A stretch of 64,000 nt of DNA from Chitinophagaceae bacterium (GCA_017307735.1 JAFKGR010000010.1:99941-163940); one strand, 5' to 3'; counted from the first letter of the stretch, positions 17,870 through 27,118 are shown. Numbers and translations: made by a program. The notes: generated from the letters alone by a model not told the origin.

Positions 17870-19208
17870 CAAGATACGGCGACGTAAAGTTTAATTTTTT
17901 AAGACCGGCCTGTATTTCCGGACAGCTCATAAATAATTTCCAAAGAAGCCCGCTTCGATAATTTTCTATCATGACTACAATCGGCCCTTCATCAATGGCG
18001 AGATAAGAATCTGCCACCCAATTGTGAGAAATGCTGAAAGCATCTTTAAATCCATACTCACCCCAGATTTTATTTCCCAGGTCTTCATATAAATGTCTTA
18101 GCACCTGCATACTATATGCTGGTGTGTAAGGAAAGGAAGAAAGCGCGGCTGTGGGCGTAATCACACCGTCGTCATTGGTGGGGGAATGTGCATCGTATCC
18201 GTTATAATCATCACTGGCAGTTAGCCCCCAGCAGTTTTCACCATACCCCTGATAGTGTTTGGGATTGTCGATGCAGTAGGCCCTGTTGATGAGTGTGTGA
18301 TTGACATTCTGCTCCCAATAATCTGCATAGTTGTCTTTAAGCCCTTTAGGATCCAATCCGAGAAAAGAATAGTGGGTAAAGAAAAGAGGCCCTCCATAGT
18401 CTGTCCCTAACGGTAATGTATAACCGTAAAACTTTTTTCCATTCAGAAAATGAATTCCCTGTGCCCATCCCCGGTTATAAATTGCAGCGGGAACAGGATA
18501 TTGGTCAGAGGACGCGGCTAATACATAAGTGATCAGCGTTTCCATATATCCTCTTAAAGGAAAGTTCATGGCCCATCCGTTATTCGGGCTCCAATGCCAA
18601 TACAACACTTCGCGGTTGCCGCGTGTAAACCAGTTCCATTCAATATCTCTCCAAAGTGAATTAATTCTGTTGCGTAATTCCCTTTCACGTGAATTATTCT
18701 GGTTGAAATATTGCCTTGCCGTTAAAAGCCCTTGCATCAGAAAACTTGTTTCAACCAAATCGGCTCCATCATCTTTTCTGCTAAACGGAATTGTTTTTCC
18801 TGTTTCTCCATTTATCCAGTGCGGGAATACACCGTGATAAGAATCTGCCTTTTCCAGAAACCGCACCATCTTCAGCAAATGCCCGGCAACCGTATCGCGG
18901 GGAAGCCATTTTCTTTGCACACCCACGATCAATGCCATTATGCCAAACCCTGTTCCGCCCGTGGTTACTACTTCGTTTCCGTATCCATACGCTTCGTTAT
19001 TTCTTTCGCGCGCCATTCCACTTACCGGATCTGCAAAATCCCAGAAATATTTGATCGTTTGCCGCTGAACAAGATCGAGCAATGCACTGTCGGATAACCC
19101 TTTTTGAATAACCGGAGCATGTGGCTTTTGGTCAGAGATCATGGCTTTCTTTTTCTGGGCAATGGCACCGGTGGTGAGGAGAACAGAAAATAGAAGAAAA
19201 TAACGCAT
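17862..19208 (-). CDS. GH144-type glucanase (glycoamylase-like domain, PF10091), probable endo-beta-1,2-glucanase
   Basis: 448 residues with a signal peptide (1-17, ending GAIAQ). The whole mature protein is an (alpha/alpha) barrel of the glycoamylase-like family: TIKYFWDFADPVSGMARER (about 51-69), VVTTGGTGFGIMAL, FPHWINGETGK, DDGADLVETSFLMQGLL, and the C-terminal ENYRSGLLWKLFMSCPEI. GH144 was founded on a Chitinophaga pinensis beta-1,2-glucanase with this architecture and length; the related cyclic-glucan synthase domains are much larger. Predicted role: secreted or periplasmic hydrolysis of beta-1,2-glucans to sophorooligosaccharides. The gene stands alone, with no SusCD beside it; a GH3 glycosidase lies about 40 kb away. 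Specificity is inferred from the family. Confidence 0.82.
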   Translation of the reverse strand: MRYFLLFSVLLTTGAIAQKKKAMISDQKPHAPVIQKGLSDSALLDLVQRQTIKYFWDFADPVSGMARERNNEAYGYGNEVVTTGGTGFGIMALIVGVQRKWLPRDTVAGHLLKMVRFLEKADSYHGVFPHWINGETGKTIPFSRKDDGADLVETSFLMQGLLTARQYFNQNNSRERELRNRINSLWRDIEWNWFTRGNREVLYWHWSPNNGWAMNFPLRGYMETLITYVLAASSDQYPVPAAIYNRGWAQGIHFLNGKKFYGYTLPLGTDYGGPLFFTHYSFLGLDPKGLKDNYADYWEQNVNHTLINRAYCIDNPKHYQGYGENCWGLTASDDYNGYDAHSPTNDDGVITPTAALSSFPYTPAYSMQVLRHLYEDLGNKIWGEYGFKDAFSISHNWVADSYLAIDEGPIVVMIENYRSGLLWKLFMSCPEIQAGLKKLNFTSPYLEK

Positions 19209-19252
19209 GGGTAAGAAATTGAATTATGTGAGAAAAAGTGAGACAGCAATTT

Positions 19253-19294
19253 AACTATCAATTTTCCCTCCGCAAAATCGGAAATTGAATAGTT
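19253..19294. repeat. Imperfect inverted repeat between GH144 and beta-barrel genes
   Basis: 19253-19267 pairs with 19280-19294 as 14 bp with two single-base bulges and a 12-nt loop. It follows the beta-barrel gene (minus strand) and precedes the GH144 start, so it could be an attenuated terminator or an mRNA 5' structure. No T run follows. Confidence 0.35.
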
Positions 19295-19333
19295 GTAGCC
19301 CCAACAGGTAGTTTTAAATTTTGCTATTGTTTT

Positions 19334-20107
19334 CTAAAAAGAAAAACCAAGCGCAATTCCAGCGCTCAAATATTGCGTGGATGAAGGTGATTGGGAATAT
19401 ATTTTTTTCTCAGTAATATTTGTGAATCCTTTTGAAAAACTTACTTCAGTCGATAAATCCAGATGTTTCATAAGCGGCCATTCATAACCGACACCAATTG
19501 CGGCTCCCCAATTTTGATGTTTGTAGTTTTCATAATTGTTCACAATGTAACCTGCATTATCCTCCGGATTTCCTGTTGATGATTTGAAAGTCACAATTTC
19601 TTCTGAACGTTTCAGATTGGCATAAAACCCTTGCATCAACAGACAAAAATTATGCTGCCTGATGGGGTGCAGATAAATACTTAACGGAATTACCAAATAA
19701 CGAAAATTGAAAACATCTTTACCTTTTCCCTGAACGGATTTGAACCCGGGATTGCGAAATTGAAACCATGAATTGTATTTATCTATTTGCGCATATCCTC
19801 CCCAGTTTGAAATGCCTGCTGAAATTCCAATATCTGCCAATCGGTTGATTTTTTTTGAAACGCCCCCTCTGAAAAAATAATTTCCCTGAAACTTTTTCCC
19901 TGCCTGAATATTGGTAGTCCGGTTATATACAAAAGCGCTTGATATGTCAAGCACAGTTGTAGTTTTTGCCGCTCCGCCAGCCATGCCGGCAAGTTCGTAA
20001 CCGGATGCAAATTTTATTTTCCATGTGTGCCTGTTCTTGTTTTGACCGATAGCATGTGCAGAAAACAGGAAAAACAAAATAGGAGTCAATAATCGTGGAG
20101 AATGCAT
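19334..20107 (-). CDS. Predicted outer-membrane beta-barrel protein, function unknown
   Basis: 257 residues from the ATG at 20107; a TTG 21 bp upstream is a poor alternative. The N-terminus is a signal peptide ending AHAIGQ. The rest consists of alternating hydrophobic/polar strands (for example YFFRGGVSKKINRLADIGIS, YLVIPLSIYLHPI, WGAAIGVGYEWPLMKHLDL), and the last residue is Phe (ALGFSF), the usual outer-membrane barrel signature. It resembles small OmpW/PorT-like barrels that are abundant in Bacteroidota. No neighbour suggests a role: rlmD is upstream on the same strand and GH144 is downstream. No function can be assigned. Confidence 0.75.
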   Translation of the reverse strand: MHSPRLLTPILFFLFSAHAIGQNKNRHTWKIKFASGYELAGMAGGAAKTTTVLDISSAFVYNRTTNIQAGKKFQGNYFFRGGVSKKINRLADIGISAGISNWGGYAQIDKYNSWFQFRNPGFKSVQGKGKDVFNFRYLVIPLSIYLHPIRQHNFCLLMQGFYANLKRSEEIVTFKSSTGNPEDNAGYIVNNYENYKHQNWGAAIGVGYEWPLMKHLDLSTEVSFSKGFTNITEKKIYSQSPSSTQYLSAGIALGFSF

Positions 20108-20165
20108 AATACTTTTCCTGCCTGACAATTATTTTCAATTAAACGTTGCATAAAATCTGAAACTT

Positions 20166-21560
20166 TTAATTGGATAATTCCAGAAGAGCCACACACTCTA
20201 TGTGGTATGTCTGCGGAAACATGTCAACAGGTTGTAATTTCTTTATCGTGTATTTATCAGCCAGCAAATTTAGGTCCCGTGTTTGAGTGGCAATATTGCA
20301 ACTGACATAAACAATTTGCGGTGCACCGATTTCGAGCAGTTTGGAAACAAGTTTTGGATGAAGGCCTGAACGCGGTGGATCCACGATAACAGTATCAGGA
20401 TGCCCGTGTTTTTCAAAGAAGGAATCATTGCAGATTTTGATCACGTCGCCCGTGAAGAATTCCGCATTTTTTACATCATTGATTTCTGCATTCTTTTTAG
20501 CGTCTTTAACAGCATCGTCTATTAATTCCACGCCGATAATCTTTTTGGTATTCTCCGAGATAAAAAGTCCGATGGAACCCGTGCCACAATAGAGGTCATA
20601 CACGATTTCATTTCCTTTGAGAAATGCAAAGTCGCGTGTAACCTGATACAGTTTTTCTGCCTGCCTGGTGTTGGTTTGAAAAAATGATTTCGGGGAAATC
20701 ATGAATTTCATTTTTCCCAATTGCTCATAAATAAATCCCGGCCCATAAAAAACTTCGGGTTCAAGATCATAAATCGTAGAATTAAATTTTGGATTTATGG
20801 TAAAAAGCAGGGTGGTGATTCCTTGAACTTTTTGAATCAGAAAATCTTTGATTTCATTTTGAGCATTTATGTCTTTATGGGCTACCACAATGTTTACAAG
20901 ACACTCACCCAACGTAGAGTAGCGCACAATCATGTTGCGCAACCAGCCGGTGTGATTTCTGATATCGTAAAATTCATATTTCTTTTCCAGGGCGAAATTG
21001 CGCAATGAATTTCTGATTTCATTATTGATGTTTTCCATCAAATGACAATTATGGATATCCAGCACTTTATCAAATACACCTGCGACGTGATAGCCCACTG
21101 CATTTTTCGGATTAATATTTCCTTCCGGCGATTCTGCCCTTACAACATATTCTTTATTGCTGAACGAAAATTCAAGTTTGTTGCGGTATTCCCTGTCTTT
21201 ATCTGATCCGATAATCGGAAGTACATCAGCCGCTATCCCCGATTTTTTAAATGTATTTCTAACTTCCTGTTCTTTATATTCCAATTGTTTTGGATAGGGG
21301 AGCATTTGCCAGGTACAACCCCCGCAAACACCAAAATGCTGGCAAAAAGGAAGAACTCTTTCTCCGGAAAATTTTTTTATCTGAAGAACCCTTCCTTCCG
21401 CATAATCCTTTTTTTCTTTGGTGACAAGAATATCAGCAACATCTCCGGGAACCACGCCTTTTACAAACAACACCTTCCCTTCAGGCCGTGCAATGGCTTT
21501 CCCTAAAGCTGCGTATGAAGTAAATTCTACATCTGTCAAAACTTTATTACTCTTTTTCAC
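20166..21560 (-). CDS. rlmD: 23S rRNA (uracil-5-)-methyltransferase, RlmD/TrmA family
   Basis: About 464 residues from the GTG at 21560 (no ATG is available; a TTG 15 bp upstream would add five residues and would lie inside the promoter box). An N-terminal TRAM RNA-binding domain spans about 5-65. An iron-sulfur cysteine cluster, CQHFGVCGGC, follows at about 73-82; its fourth ligand would be a later Cys. The C-terminal SAM-dependent methyltransferase has VYDLYCGTGSIGLF, DPPRSGLHPKLV and the catalytic VYVSCNIAT. RlmD methylates U1939 of 23S rRNA (E. coli numbering); paralogues act on U747 or on tRNA U54, so the exact base is uncertain. The promoter box lies only 4 nt before the GTG, which implies a leaderless mRNA. 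Confidence 0.9.
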   Translation of the reverse strand: MKKSNKVLTDVEFTSYAALGKAIARPEGKVLFVKGVVPGDVADILVTKEKKDYAEGRVLQIKKFSGERVLPFCQHFGVCGGCTWQMLPYPKQLEYKEQEVRNTFKKSGIAADVLPIIGSDKDREYRNKLEFSFSNKEYVVRAESPEGNINPKNAVGYHVAGVFDKVLDIHNCHLMENINNEIRNSLRNFALEKKYEFYDIRNHTGWLRNMIVRYSTLGECLVNIVVAHKDINAQNEIKDFLIQKVQGITTLLFTINPKFNSTIYDLEPEVFYGPGFIYEQLGKMKFMISPKSFFQTNTRQAEKLYQVTRDFAFLKGNEIVYDLYCGTGSIGLFISENTKKIIGVELIDDAVKDAKKNAEINDVKNAEFFTGDVIKICNDSFFEKHGHPDTVIVDPPRSGLHPKLVSKLLEIGAPQIVYVSCNIATQTRDLNLLADKYTIKKLQPVDMFPQTYHIECVALLELSN

Positions 21561-21564
21561 GTTG

Positions 21565-21572
21565 CAAAAGTA
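21565..21572 (-). promoter_or_regulatory. Promoter -7 box (TACTTTTG) abutting the rlmD start
   Basis: Exact TAnnTTTG on the minus strand with only 4 nt (21561-21564) before the GTG. With normal spacing, transcription would start at or within the start codon. Confidence 0.55.
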
Positions 21573-21677
21573 CAATTACAGACAGCCCTGCGTTATATAT
21601 CAGAAAATTTATTCCTGCTGAGGTTTGAGAAAAATGTTAAGGATTTTTCTGCCATTGAACGGGAGAATTAATTTAAA

Positions 21678-21685
21678 TATTTTTG
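21678..21685 (+). promoter_or_regulatory. Promoter -7 box (TATTTTTG) for the thioredoxin-fold gene
   Basis: Exact TAnnTTTG, 8 nt before the ATG at 21694. It supports that ATG over the upstream ATG at 21634, which would lie before the promoter. Confidence 0.5.
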
Positions 21686-21693
21686 TTGATAAC

Positions 21694-23136
21694 ATGTCGT
21701 TTACAAAATACTTATTGACTGCCCTTCTGGCATCCTCGTTTTTTATTGCGAAAGCGCAGGATTTCACACTCGATTTGATAACTCCGCAATATGATTCAGG
21801 AATTGCCTACCTGACCTATTATTATGGAAAGAGTATGAATGTGGTGGATTCTACGGTAATGAGCCAACAGGGGAAAGCTACTTTTCAGGTGAAGAATGAA
21901 CCACTCCCCGGAGTGTATTCGGTAGTGCTTCCGGGAAAAAGGAATTCTTTGGATTTTCTTCTGGACAGCGCCAGAAAAATGGCTATACTCATTGCTGACA
22001 CTTCCGATATTATCGGGAAGTCTAAAGTAACGGGATCAAAAGCAAACGTGCTTTTTCAGGAGTATCAACGGTTTATTGCCGAAAAAAGTCCATTGCTGGA
22101 AAAAGAGCGGGCCGATTATTTCGATTCAAAAACAAAAGCAGACAGCCTCAAACACCAGGAAAACTACAGGAAACTCAGTGTTGAATTGAGTGATTACCGT
22201 GAAAATATTTTGAAGGAGCATCCGAACTCTATGCTGGCTGCATTGCTGAAGAGTATGAAAGAACCGGAGGTCTTGTACAGCCATCCTGCTACTCATAAAG
22301 ATTCTCTTGAAAACTATCAATATTACAAACAACATTATTGGGATGGAATATCTTTTAATGATGCGAGAATCATCAGGACACCTTTTTTTCTTCCGAAGCT
22401 CGAACGCTATTTCAGACAGGTAACCAATCAGAATCCGGACTCTCTGATTCATGAGATTGATTATATGTTGCTGCTCAGCCGGACTACGCCACCGATGTAT
22501 CAATTTCTGATGAACTGGTTTACTGATGAATATTTTAATCCCAAATACATGGGACAGGACAAGGTATTTGTACATCTGTTTGAAAAATACCATTCACAGG
22601 GAGTGAGTACCTGGCTGAACGACAAACAGCACAAAGCAATTGCAGACCGTGCCTATATGGTCATGAGCAATTTGATAGGGGATCCGTCTGGCCCTTTGAA
22701 AATGACGGATGTTAACGGAAAAGTAACAGATCTCTATAATGTAAAAGCTGCTTTCACCGTTGTATGTTTCTGGGACCCCACCTGCGGGCACTGCCAGCAT
22801 GAGTTGCCCATTTTAGACAGCATCTATCAGAAAAAATGGAAACAGGAAGGTGTAAAAATATTTGCCGTGTTGACAAACAATGATGTGATAGATCAATGGA
22901 GAAAGTTTATTACAGATCACCATCTTGGCGAATGGGTGAATGTGTATCAAACGGATGCCCAGAGCAAGGCCGTGGCAGCGGCAAAGAAACCATCTTATCA
23001 ACAATTGTATGATGTAATTCAAACGCCGACCTTGTATCTTCTCGACAATGAAAAAAGAATTATCGCTAAAAAACTCACCATTGAGCAGATGAACGATCTT
23101 ATTGAAACCAAGATTAAAAATACCCCAACGAAATAA
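21694..23136 (+). CDS. Periplasmic thioredoxin-fold protein (DUF4369/DUF5106-TlpA-like)
   Basis: 480 residues from the ATG at 21694, chosen because it gives a clean signal peptide (ending IAKAQ) and follows a promoter box; the frame is open upstream. The N-terminal DUF4369-like beta-sandwich (about 22-125) is followed by a helical DUF5106-like middle and a C-terminal thioredoxin domain from about 335. The active site is Cys364-Gly-His-Cys367 in FWDPTCGHCQHELP, and the cis-Pro is in IQTPTLYL. Such proteins act as periplasmic thiol-disulfide reductases in Bacteroidota. The neighbour (17 bp downstream) is a PpiC-type prolyl isomerase, so envelope protein folding is a plausible shared role. Confidence 0.88.
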   Translation: MSFTKYLLTALLASSFFIAKAQDFTLDLITPQYDSGIAYLTYYYGKSMNVVDSTVMSQQGKATFQVKNEPLPGVYSVVLPGKRNSLDFLLDSARKMAILIADTSDIIGKSKVTGSKANVLFQEYQRFIAEKSPLLEKERADYFDSKTKADSLKHQENYRKLSVELSDYRENILKEHPNSMLAALLKSMKEPEVLYSHPATHKDSLENYQYYKQHYWDGISFNDARIIRTPFFLPKLERYFRQVTNQNPDSLIHEIDYMLLLSRTTPPMYQFLMNWFTDEYFNPKYMGQDKVFVHLFEKYHSQGVSTWLNDKQHKAIADRAYMVMSNLIGDPSGPLKMTDVNGKVTDLYNVKAAFTVVCFWDPTCGHCQHELPILDSIYQKKWKQEGVKIFAVLTNNDVIDQWRKFITDHHLGEWVNVYQTDAQSKAVAAAKKPSYQQLYDVIQTPTLYLLDNEKRIIAKKLTIEQMNDLIETKIKNTPTK

Positions 23137-23153
23137 CGAAAATATTTTTACTG

Positions 23154-25067
23154 ATGAGAAGATGGCTGTTTCTAATATTCTGTATTTTATGCGTAAGAGC
23201 AGAATCCCAAACACTTTTTTCCTATGGAAAACATGCCGTAAGCAGACAGGAATTTTTCAACGCATTCAACAAAAACAGGACATCGGCAGATACCGGAAAG
23301 AATGCAATGAAGGATTATCTGAATCTTTATATTGTTTTCAAATTAAAGGTTCAGGATGCCATCGATCACCAAATAGATACGCTGCCTTCATTGCAAGCTG
23401 ACCTGCAAAGTTTTAAAAATCAAATCAGGGATAATTATCTCTATGACAAAAAAGAATTCAATTTCTTGCTGGAACAGGCTCTGAGCCGCAGCAGGAAGGA
23501 TATCCTTCTTTCGGGGTATTTGCTGAAAGCTAAATCGTTTGCAGATTCCCTTACACTGAAAAAAGCAGCACTAAATGTCCGTGACAGGTTGATCCAACAT
23601 CAACCCATAGACGAAAATGCACTTGCCCAAAACGGGATCCGGCTTATCAAACAAGATTACGGTTATATCACCGTTTTCTCTCTGCCGTATCAAATAGAAA
23701 ATGTGGTTTATCGTTTAAAACCGGAGGAATACAGCGAACCTTTTTCTTTTAAAGAAAATTATTACATCCTGAGAAATGAAGGTGAGCGGCCTGCCGTAGG
23801 TAAAATCAAAATTGCCCAGATTTTGGTGTCGTCACCTCAGAATTCAGGGCCTTCACATGATAAAATAAAAAAGCTGGCAGATTCTATTTACAACGTTTTA
23901 CAAAACGGAGGCGACTTTGTTGACCTGGCAAAGCAGTTCAGCGATGACCGCATGACCTATTTGAATGGAGGGGAAATGCCCGAGTTTGGTGTTGGAAAAT
24001 TTAGTCCTGATTTTGAAGAACACGTTTTTGCATTGAAAAGAGACGGTGAAATCGCAAAGCCTTTCCAGACTGCTTTTGGATTCCATATCGTTAAAAGAAT
24101 TTCTGCATCTCCCGTTCCTGAAAAGTTCGGTGAAGATTATGTTTATCAGATGAAACAGGAATTGCAGAATGATCCACGCATCAAGCTTGCAAAAGATAAA
24201 TTATTGGATAAGGCAAAAATTAGAACGGGCTTTTCTTTGAAACATTTTGATAAAAATAATTTTTACAGGATTTCAGATTCTTCCCTCGTTGCCAACCGTA
24301 ATATTTCTGCCGGAGCGCTAAATCAAAATTCTGTTTTGTTCGCATTTAATGACCACAAACAAATACAAATTAAAGACTGGGATCAATATATCAGGAATTC
24401 GGGTAAAATTGAAGGAGGAAGCCTGCTGCATTCTTCTTATGATAAATTGTGGCCGGAGTTTATTGCATTTTCTGTATTAAGAAATTATTCCGGCAGGCTA
24501 AGCTCATTTGATCCGGAATATGCTGGGCAGATCCGGAATTTTAATGAAGGGAATATGTTGTTTGAAATGATGCAAAGAAAGGTCTGGAACAAAGCATCAA
24601 AAGATACTGATGCATTGAAAAATTTTTACGACACACATCAGGCAAAATATGTATGGAACAAAAGTGCGGAGGCTGTTATATTCTCGTGTAATAATGAAAT
24701 GACGGCCAAACAGTGTGAGGAAGAATTGGAACACACTGGTTGGAGAAAGGTAGCAGAAAACCATGCGGGTTACGTTCAGGCAGATTCGGCAAGATTTGAA
24801 TTTTCGCAGTTGCCTGTGCACAAAACCGATATCCAAACCGGAATTTATTCACCGGTGGTAAATGAAAATGACGGTACAGCCTCATTCGTTCAGATACTAA
24901 AACTATATCCTTCGGGGATGCAAAGGTCTTTCAAAGATGCCCGGGGATTGGTTACCGAAGATTATCAGAAAGTGCTGGAGCGTCAATGGGTAAATGAATT
25001 GAAGAAGAGATATCCGGTAAAAGTGAATGAAGGGGTTTTGAATAATTTGTTGAGGGAAAACAAATAG
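23154..25067 (+). CDS. Periplasmic peptidyl-prolyl cis-trans isomerase (PpiC/SurA-like)
   Basis: 637 residues with a signal peptide (1-18, ending RAESQ). The parvulin domain spans about 217-315: KIKIAQILVSS, NGGDFVDLAKQFSDD, NGGEMPEFGVGKFSPDFEEHVF cut as NGGEMPEFGVG, and TAFGFHIVKR. Flanking helices (about 30-200 and 320-630) resemble the chaperone parts of SurA/PpiD-like folding factors; a degenerate second parvulin-like segment may lie at about 110-207 (YGYITVFSLPY through YYILRNEG). Expected to assist folding of outer-membrane proteins in the periplasm. It lies 17 bp downstream of the thioredoxin-fold gene, likely in one transcript. Confidence 0.9.
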   Translation: MRRWLFLIFCILCVRAESQTLFSYGKHAVSRQEFFNAFNKNRTSADTGKNAMKDYLNLYIVFKLKVQDAIDHQIDTLPSLQADLQSFKNQIRDNYLYDKKEFNFLLEQALSRSRKDILLSGYLLKAKSFADSLTLKKAALNVRDRLIQHQPIDENALAQNGIRLIKQDYGYITVFSLPYQIENVVYRLKPEEYSEPFSFKENYYILRNEGERPAVGKIKIAQILVSSPQNSGPSHDKIKKLADSIYNVLQNGGDFVDLAKQFSDDRMTYLNGGEMPEFGVGKFSPDFEEHVFALKRDGEIAKPFQTAFGFHIVKRISASPVPEKFGEDYVYQMKQELQNDPRIKLAKDKLLDKAKIRTGFSLKHFDKNNFYRISDSSLVANRNISAGALNQNSVLFAFNDHKQIQIKDWDQYIRNSGKIEGGSLLHSSYDKLWPEFIAFSVLRNYSGRLSSFDPEYAGQIRNFNEGNMLFEMMQRKVWNKASKDTDALKNFYDTHQAKYVWNKSAEAVIFSCNNEMTAKQCEEELEHTGWRKVAENHAGYVQADSARFEFSQLPVHKTDIQTGIYSPVVNENDGTASFVQILKLYPSGMQRSFKDARGLVTEDYQKVLERQWVNELKKRYPVKVNEGVLNNLLRENK

Positions 25068-25080
25068 AGAACGGTTTTTC

Positions 25081-26034
25081 CTACAATAGTTTTTTCATCA
25101 CATTGGCTATTACCTGGTGTTTTCCAAGAATGTAATAATGCAATACCGGCGCTCCATTCTCCATAAGCTCTTTGGATTGCTGATATAACCATTCTTCACC
25201 AACTTTTTCTACTTCTGCATCTGACTTGCATTTCATAACAGCTTCACTCAGTTCGGCAGGAATATCCACATGAAAGGTTCTTGGTAAAGTAGAGAGCTGA
25301 CGTTTTGTTGTAAGTGGTTTTAATCCGGGGATAATGGGAACATTGATATTTAGTTCCCGGCATTGTTTTACAAATTCGAAATATTTTCTGTTATCAAAAA
25401 ACATTTGAGTGGTTACGTAATCGGCTCCTGCAGCCACTTTCTTTTGCAGGTAATGAAGATCGCTTTGAAGGTTGGGAGACTCAAAATGTTTTTCAGGGTA
25501 ACCGGCTACGCCAATGCAAAAATCTGTTTTGTGACCATCCTGGATATCGTCTTCCAGATAAATGCCATGGTTGAGATTTATCACTTGTTTTAATAAATCC
25601 AATGCATAAAGATGCCCGTCTTCTTCCGGTTTGAATACAGTTTCATTCTTCGCCGCATCGCCCCTTAAAATGAGTACATTGTCTATTCCTAAAAAGTGTA
25701 AATCGATTAATGCATTTTCAGTTTCCTGTTTTGAAAAACCTCCGCAAATCAAATGGGGAACTGCATCCACTTTGTATCGGTTCATCAATGCCGCGCAGAT
25801 GCCGACAGTTCCGGGTCTTTTTCTCACCTCCACTTTTTCGAATGTGCCATCTGACCTTTTCTTGAACATTTGTTCGCTCCGGTGATAAGTTACGTTGATG
25901 AAGGCCGGATGGAATTCCATCAGGGGATTGAGTTGGTTATAAATGGATTCAATGGTTTTTCCCTTGAGTGGCGGTAATATTTCGAAAGAGATCAGTGTTT
26001 CTTTGGCCTTACTGATGTGTTCTGTTACTTTCAT
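25081..26034 (-). CDS. metF: 5,10-methylenetetrahydrofolate reductase MetF
   Basis: 317 residues, an (alpha/beta)8 flavoprotein of standard bacterial length. Visible motifs are ISFEILPP at the N-terminus (the Glu that protonates the flavin site), FINVTYH (about 46-52), LILRGDAAK (about 121-129; FAD and folate contacts) and AGADYVTTQMFFDN (about 189-202). It reduces methylene-THF to methyl-THF for methionine synthesis in the cytoplasm. It stands alone: metH/metE are not in the window. The stop faces the isomerase stop at a distance of 13 bp. A promoter box lies 16 nt before the ATG. Confidence 0.95.
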   Translation of the reverse strand: MKVTEHISKAKETLISFEILPPLKGKTIESIYNQLNPLMEFHPAFINVTYHRSEQMFKKRSDGTFEKVEVRKRPGTVGICAALMNRYKVDAVPHLICGGFSKQETENALIDLHFLGIDNVLILRGDAAKNETVFKPEEDGHLYALDLLKQVINLNHGIYLEDDIQDGHKTDFCIGVAGYPEKHFESPNLQSDLHYLQKKVAAGADYVTTQMFFDNRKYFEFVKQCRELNINVPIIPGLKPLTTKRQLSTLPRTFHVDIPAELSEAVMKCKSDAEVEKVGEEWLYQQSKELMENGAPVLHYYILGKHQVIANVMKKLL

Positions 26035-26050
26035 TTGAATTTAAAGATGG

Positions 26051-26058
26051 CAAATGTA
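26051..26058 (-). promoter_or_regulatory. Promoter -7 box (TACATTTG) for metF
   Basis: Exact TAnnTTTG on the minus strand, 16 nt before the metF ATG. I see no S-box riboswitch-like structure in the short leader. Confidence 0.5.
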
Positions 26059-26228
26059 AAACGATTTGAAGTTTCATTTTAGTTTCGGTGAAATTTGGCT
26101 TCAAAGTATCAGGTGAAGTTTATTTTCAGAATCGGGCGTTTGTAAAGGAGAACCGGACAACTATAAAAAAATCAGTTATTGTACTTCCGGAATATCTTTA
26201 CCTGCGCTGCTCAGTTTTTATCGTGAAA

Positions 26229-26843
26229 TCAATGGACAAAAAAAGCGAGGATACCTGTTGCAACAAGCGTAATTCCGGTAATAATTCCGGCATTGTGCTC
26301 CAGAGAATGCCAGTTCATCTTCAACACGCTTTTGTATGCCAGTGAAGATAGGATAACCATTCCCGTTACAGAAATTACCAGATAAATGCCGGCAATCAGA
26401 GCCACCAGCCACCACCCGGTTCCGCCGGCCAACAAAAAGTAAGCTTCTATTTCCATGCAGGGCGAAAGAAACATGGCCAGTACCAATGCAAGTATGAGTT
26501 TGACCCTTGTTCTCCGTTTTCTTTGAGGCGCCTCTATGTGAAAATGTTTGTGATGATAATGGCGGTAGATGAAAATGATTCCGATCAGAATCAGGATAAC
26601 CGGGCCAACCCAATGGGTGAATGAATTGATGCTTTCTGATAATGCAGCGCCAATCATGCTGAGTAAAACGCCCAGCAGGATTGTACTAAGCCCGTGGGCA
26701 GATGCCGCATAAAATGTAATCCTTCTGACCTCTGAAACGCTCCATTTTTCGCGCCTCCCAATAGCAATCACCGGCAGCCAGTGGTTGGGAATGGCCGCAT
26801 GGAGGATGCTGAGAATTATGCTTCCGGTAATAATGCTAATCAT
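26229..26843 (-). CDS. Six-helix membrane protein, NicO/RcnA-like metal transporter candidate
   Basis: 204 residues with about six membrane segments. Helix 1 carries LHAAIPNHWLP (about 14-24), resembling the HAx(4)DH signature of NicO/NiCoT nickel-cobalt transporters, and a second His appears in SAHGLSTILLG (about 49-59). A basic, His-rich cytoplasmic loop (YRHYHHKHFHIEAP, about 92-105) could bind metal. A conserved LSPCMEIEAYF in helix 4 resembles the cysteine/glutamate region of related exporters. Membership of the NicO/HupE/LysE-like superfamily is inferred from these motifs; the substrate is unknown. A promoter box lies 30 nt before the ATG. Confidence 0.6.
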   Translation of the reverse strand: MISIITGSIILSILHAAIPNHWLPVIAIGRREKWSVSEVRRITFYAASAHGLSTILLGVLLSMIGAALSESINSFTHWVGPVILILIGIIFIYRHYHHKHFHIEAPQRKRRTRVKLILALVLAMFLSPCMEIEAYFLLAGGTGWWLVALIAGIYLVISVTGMVILSSLAYKSVLKMNWHSLEHNAGIITGITLVATGILAFFVH

Positions 26844-26873
26844 ATAGAATCAAGAATAACCAAAACAAGCCTG

Positions 26874-26881
26874 CAAAAGTA
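26874..26881 (-). promoter_or_regulatory. Promoter -7 box (TACTTTTG) for the NicO-like gene
   Basis: Exact TAnnTTTG on the minus strand, 30 nt before the ATG at 26843. Confidence 0.5.
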
Positions 26882-26983
26882 GTTAATACAGGTTTGCTAT
26901 CCTCAACTGATTGGCACACCAGCATTTTAACGGATTACAATAATTTACTATCTGCTTCGTTGTATAATTAAAATCCAATAATT

Positions 26984-27118
26984 ATGAAAAAATTTATTCA
27001 CCTTTTCCATCCGCTGGGAATCAGGAAAATCCTGATCAGGTTATTCGAAAATCCCGGATATACCGATTTGCATTGCCGGGCACGCTTTCACAGGCACGAA
27101 GAAATGTTGATTAAATAG
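26984..27118 (+). CDS. Candidate small basic protein, 44 residues, unknown
   Basis: ATG to TAG, 44 residues, starting MKKFIHLFHPLGIRKILIRL. It has nine Lys/Arg, five His and only four acidic residues; the first 22 residues could form an amphipathic helix. It lies in a 543-bp interval between two minus-strand genes and is followed 131 bp later by another 44-residue basic ORF on the same strand. I do not recognise a family. Support is limited to length, typical start and composition; no clear promoter box is seen upstream. Confidence 0.35.
   Translation: MKKFIHLFHPLGIRKILIRLFENPGYTDLHCRARFHRHEEMLIK

Noticed and set aside
21625..21693. Upstream in-frame start for the thioredoxin-fold gene
   Set aside because: It would place residues before the signal peptide and the promoter box lies downstream of it.
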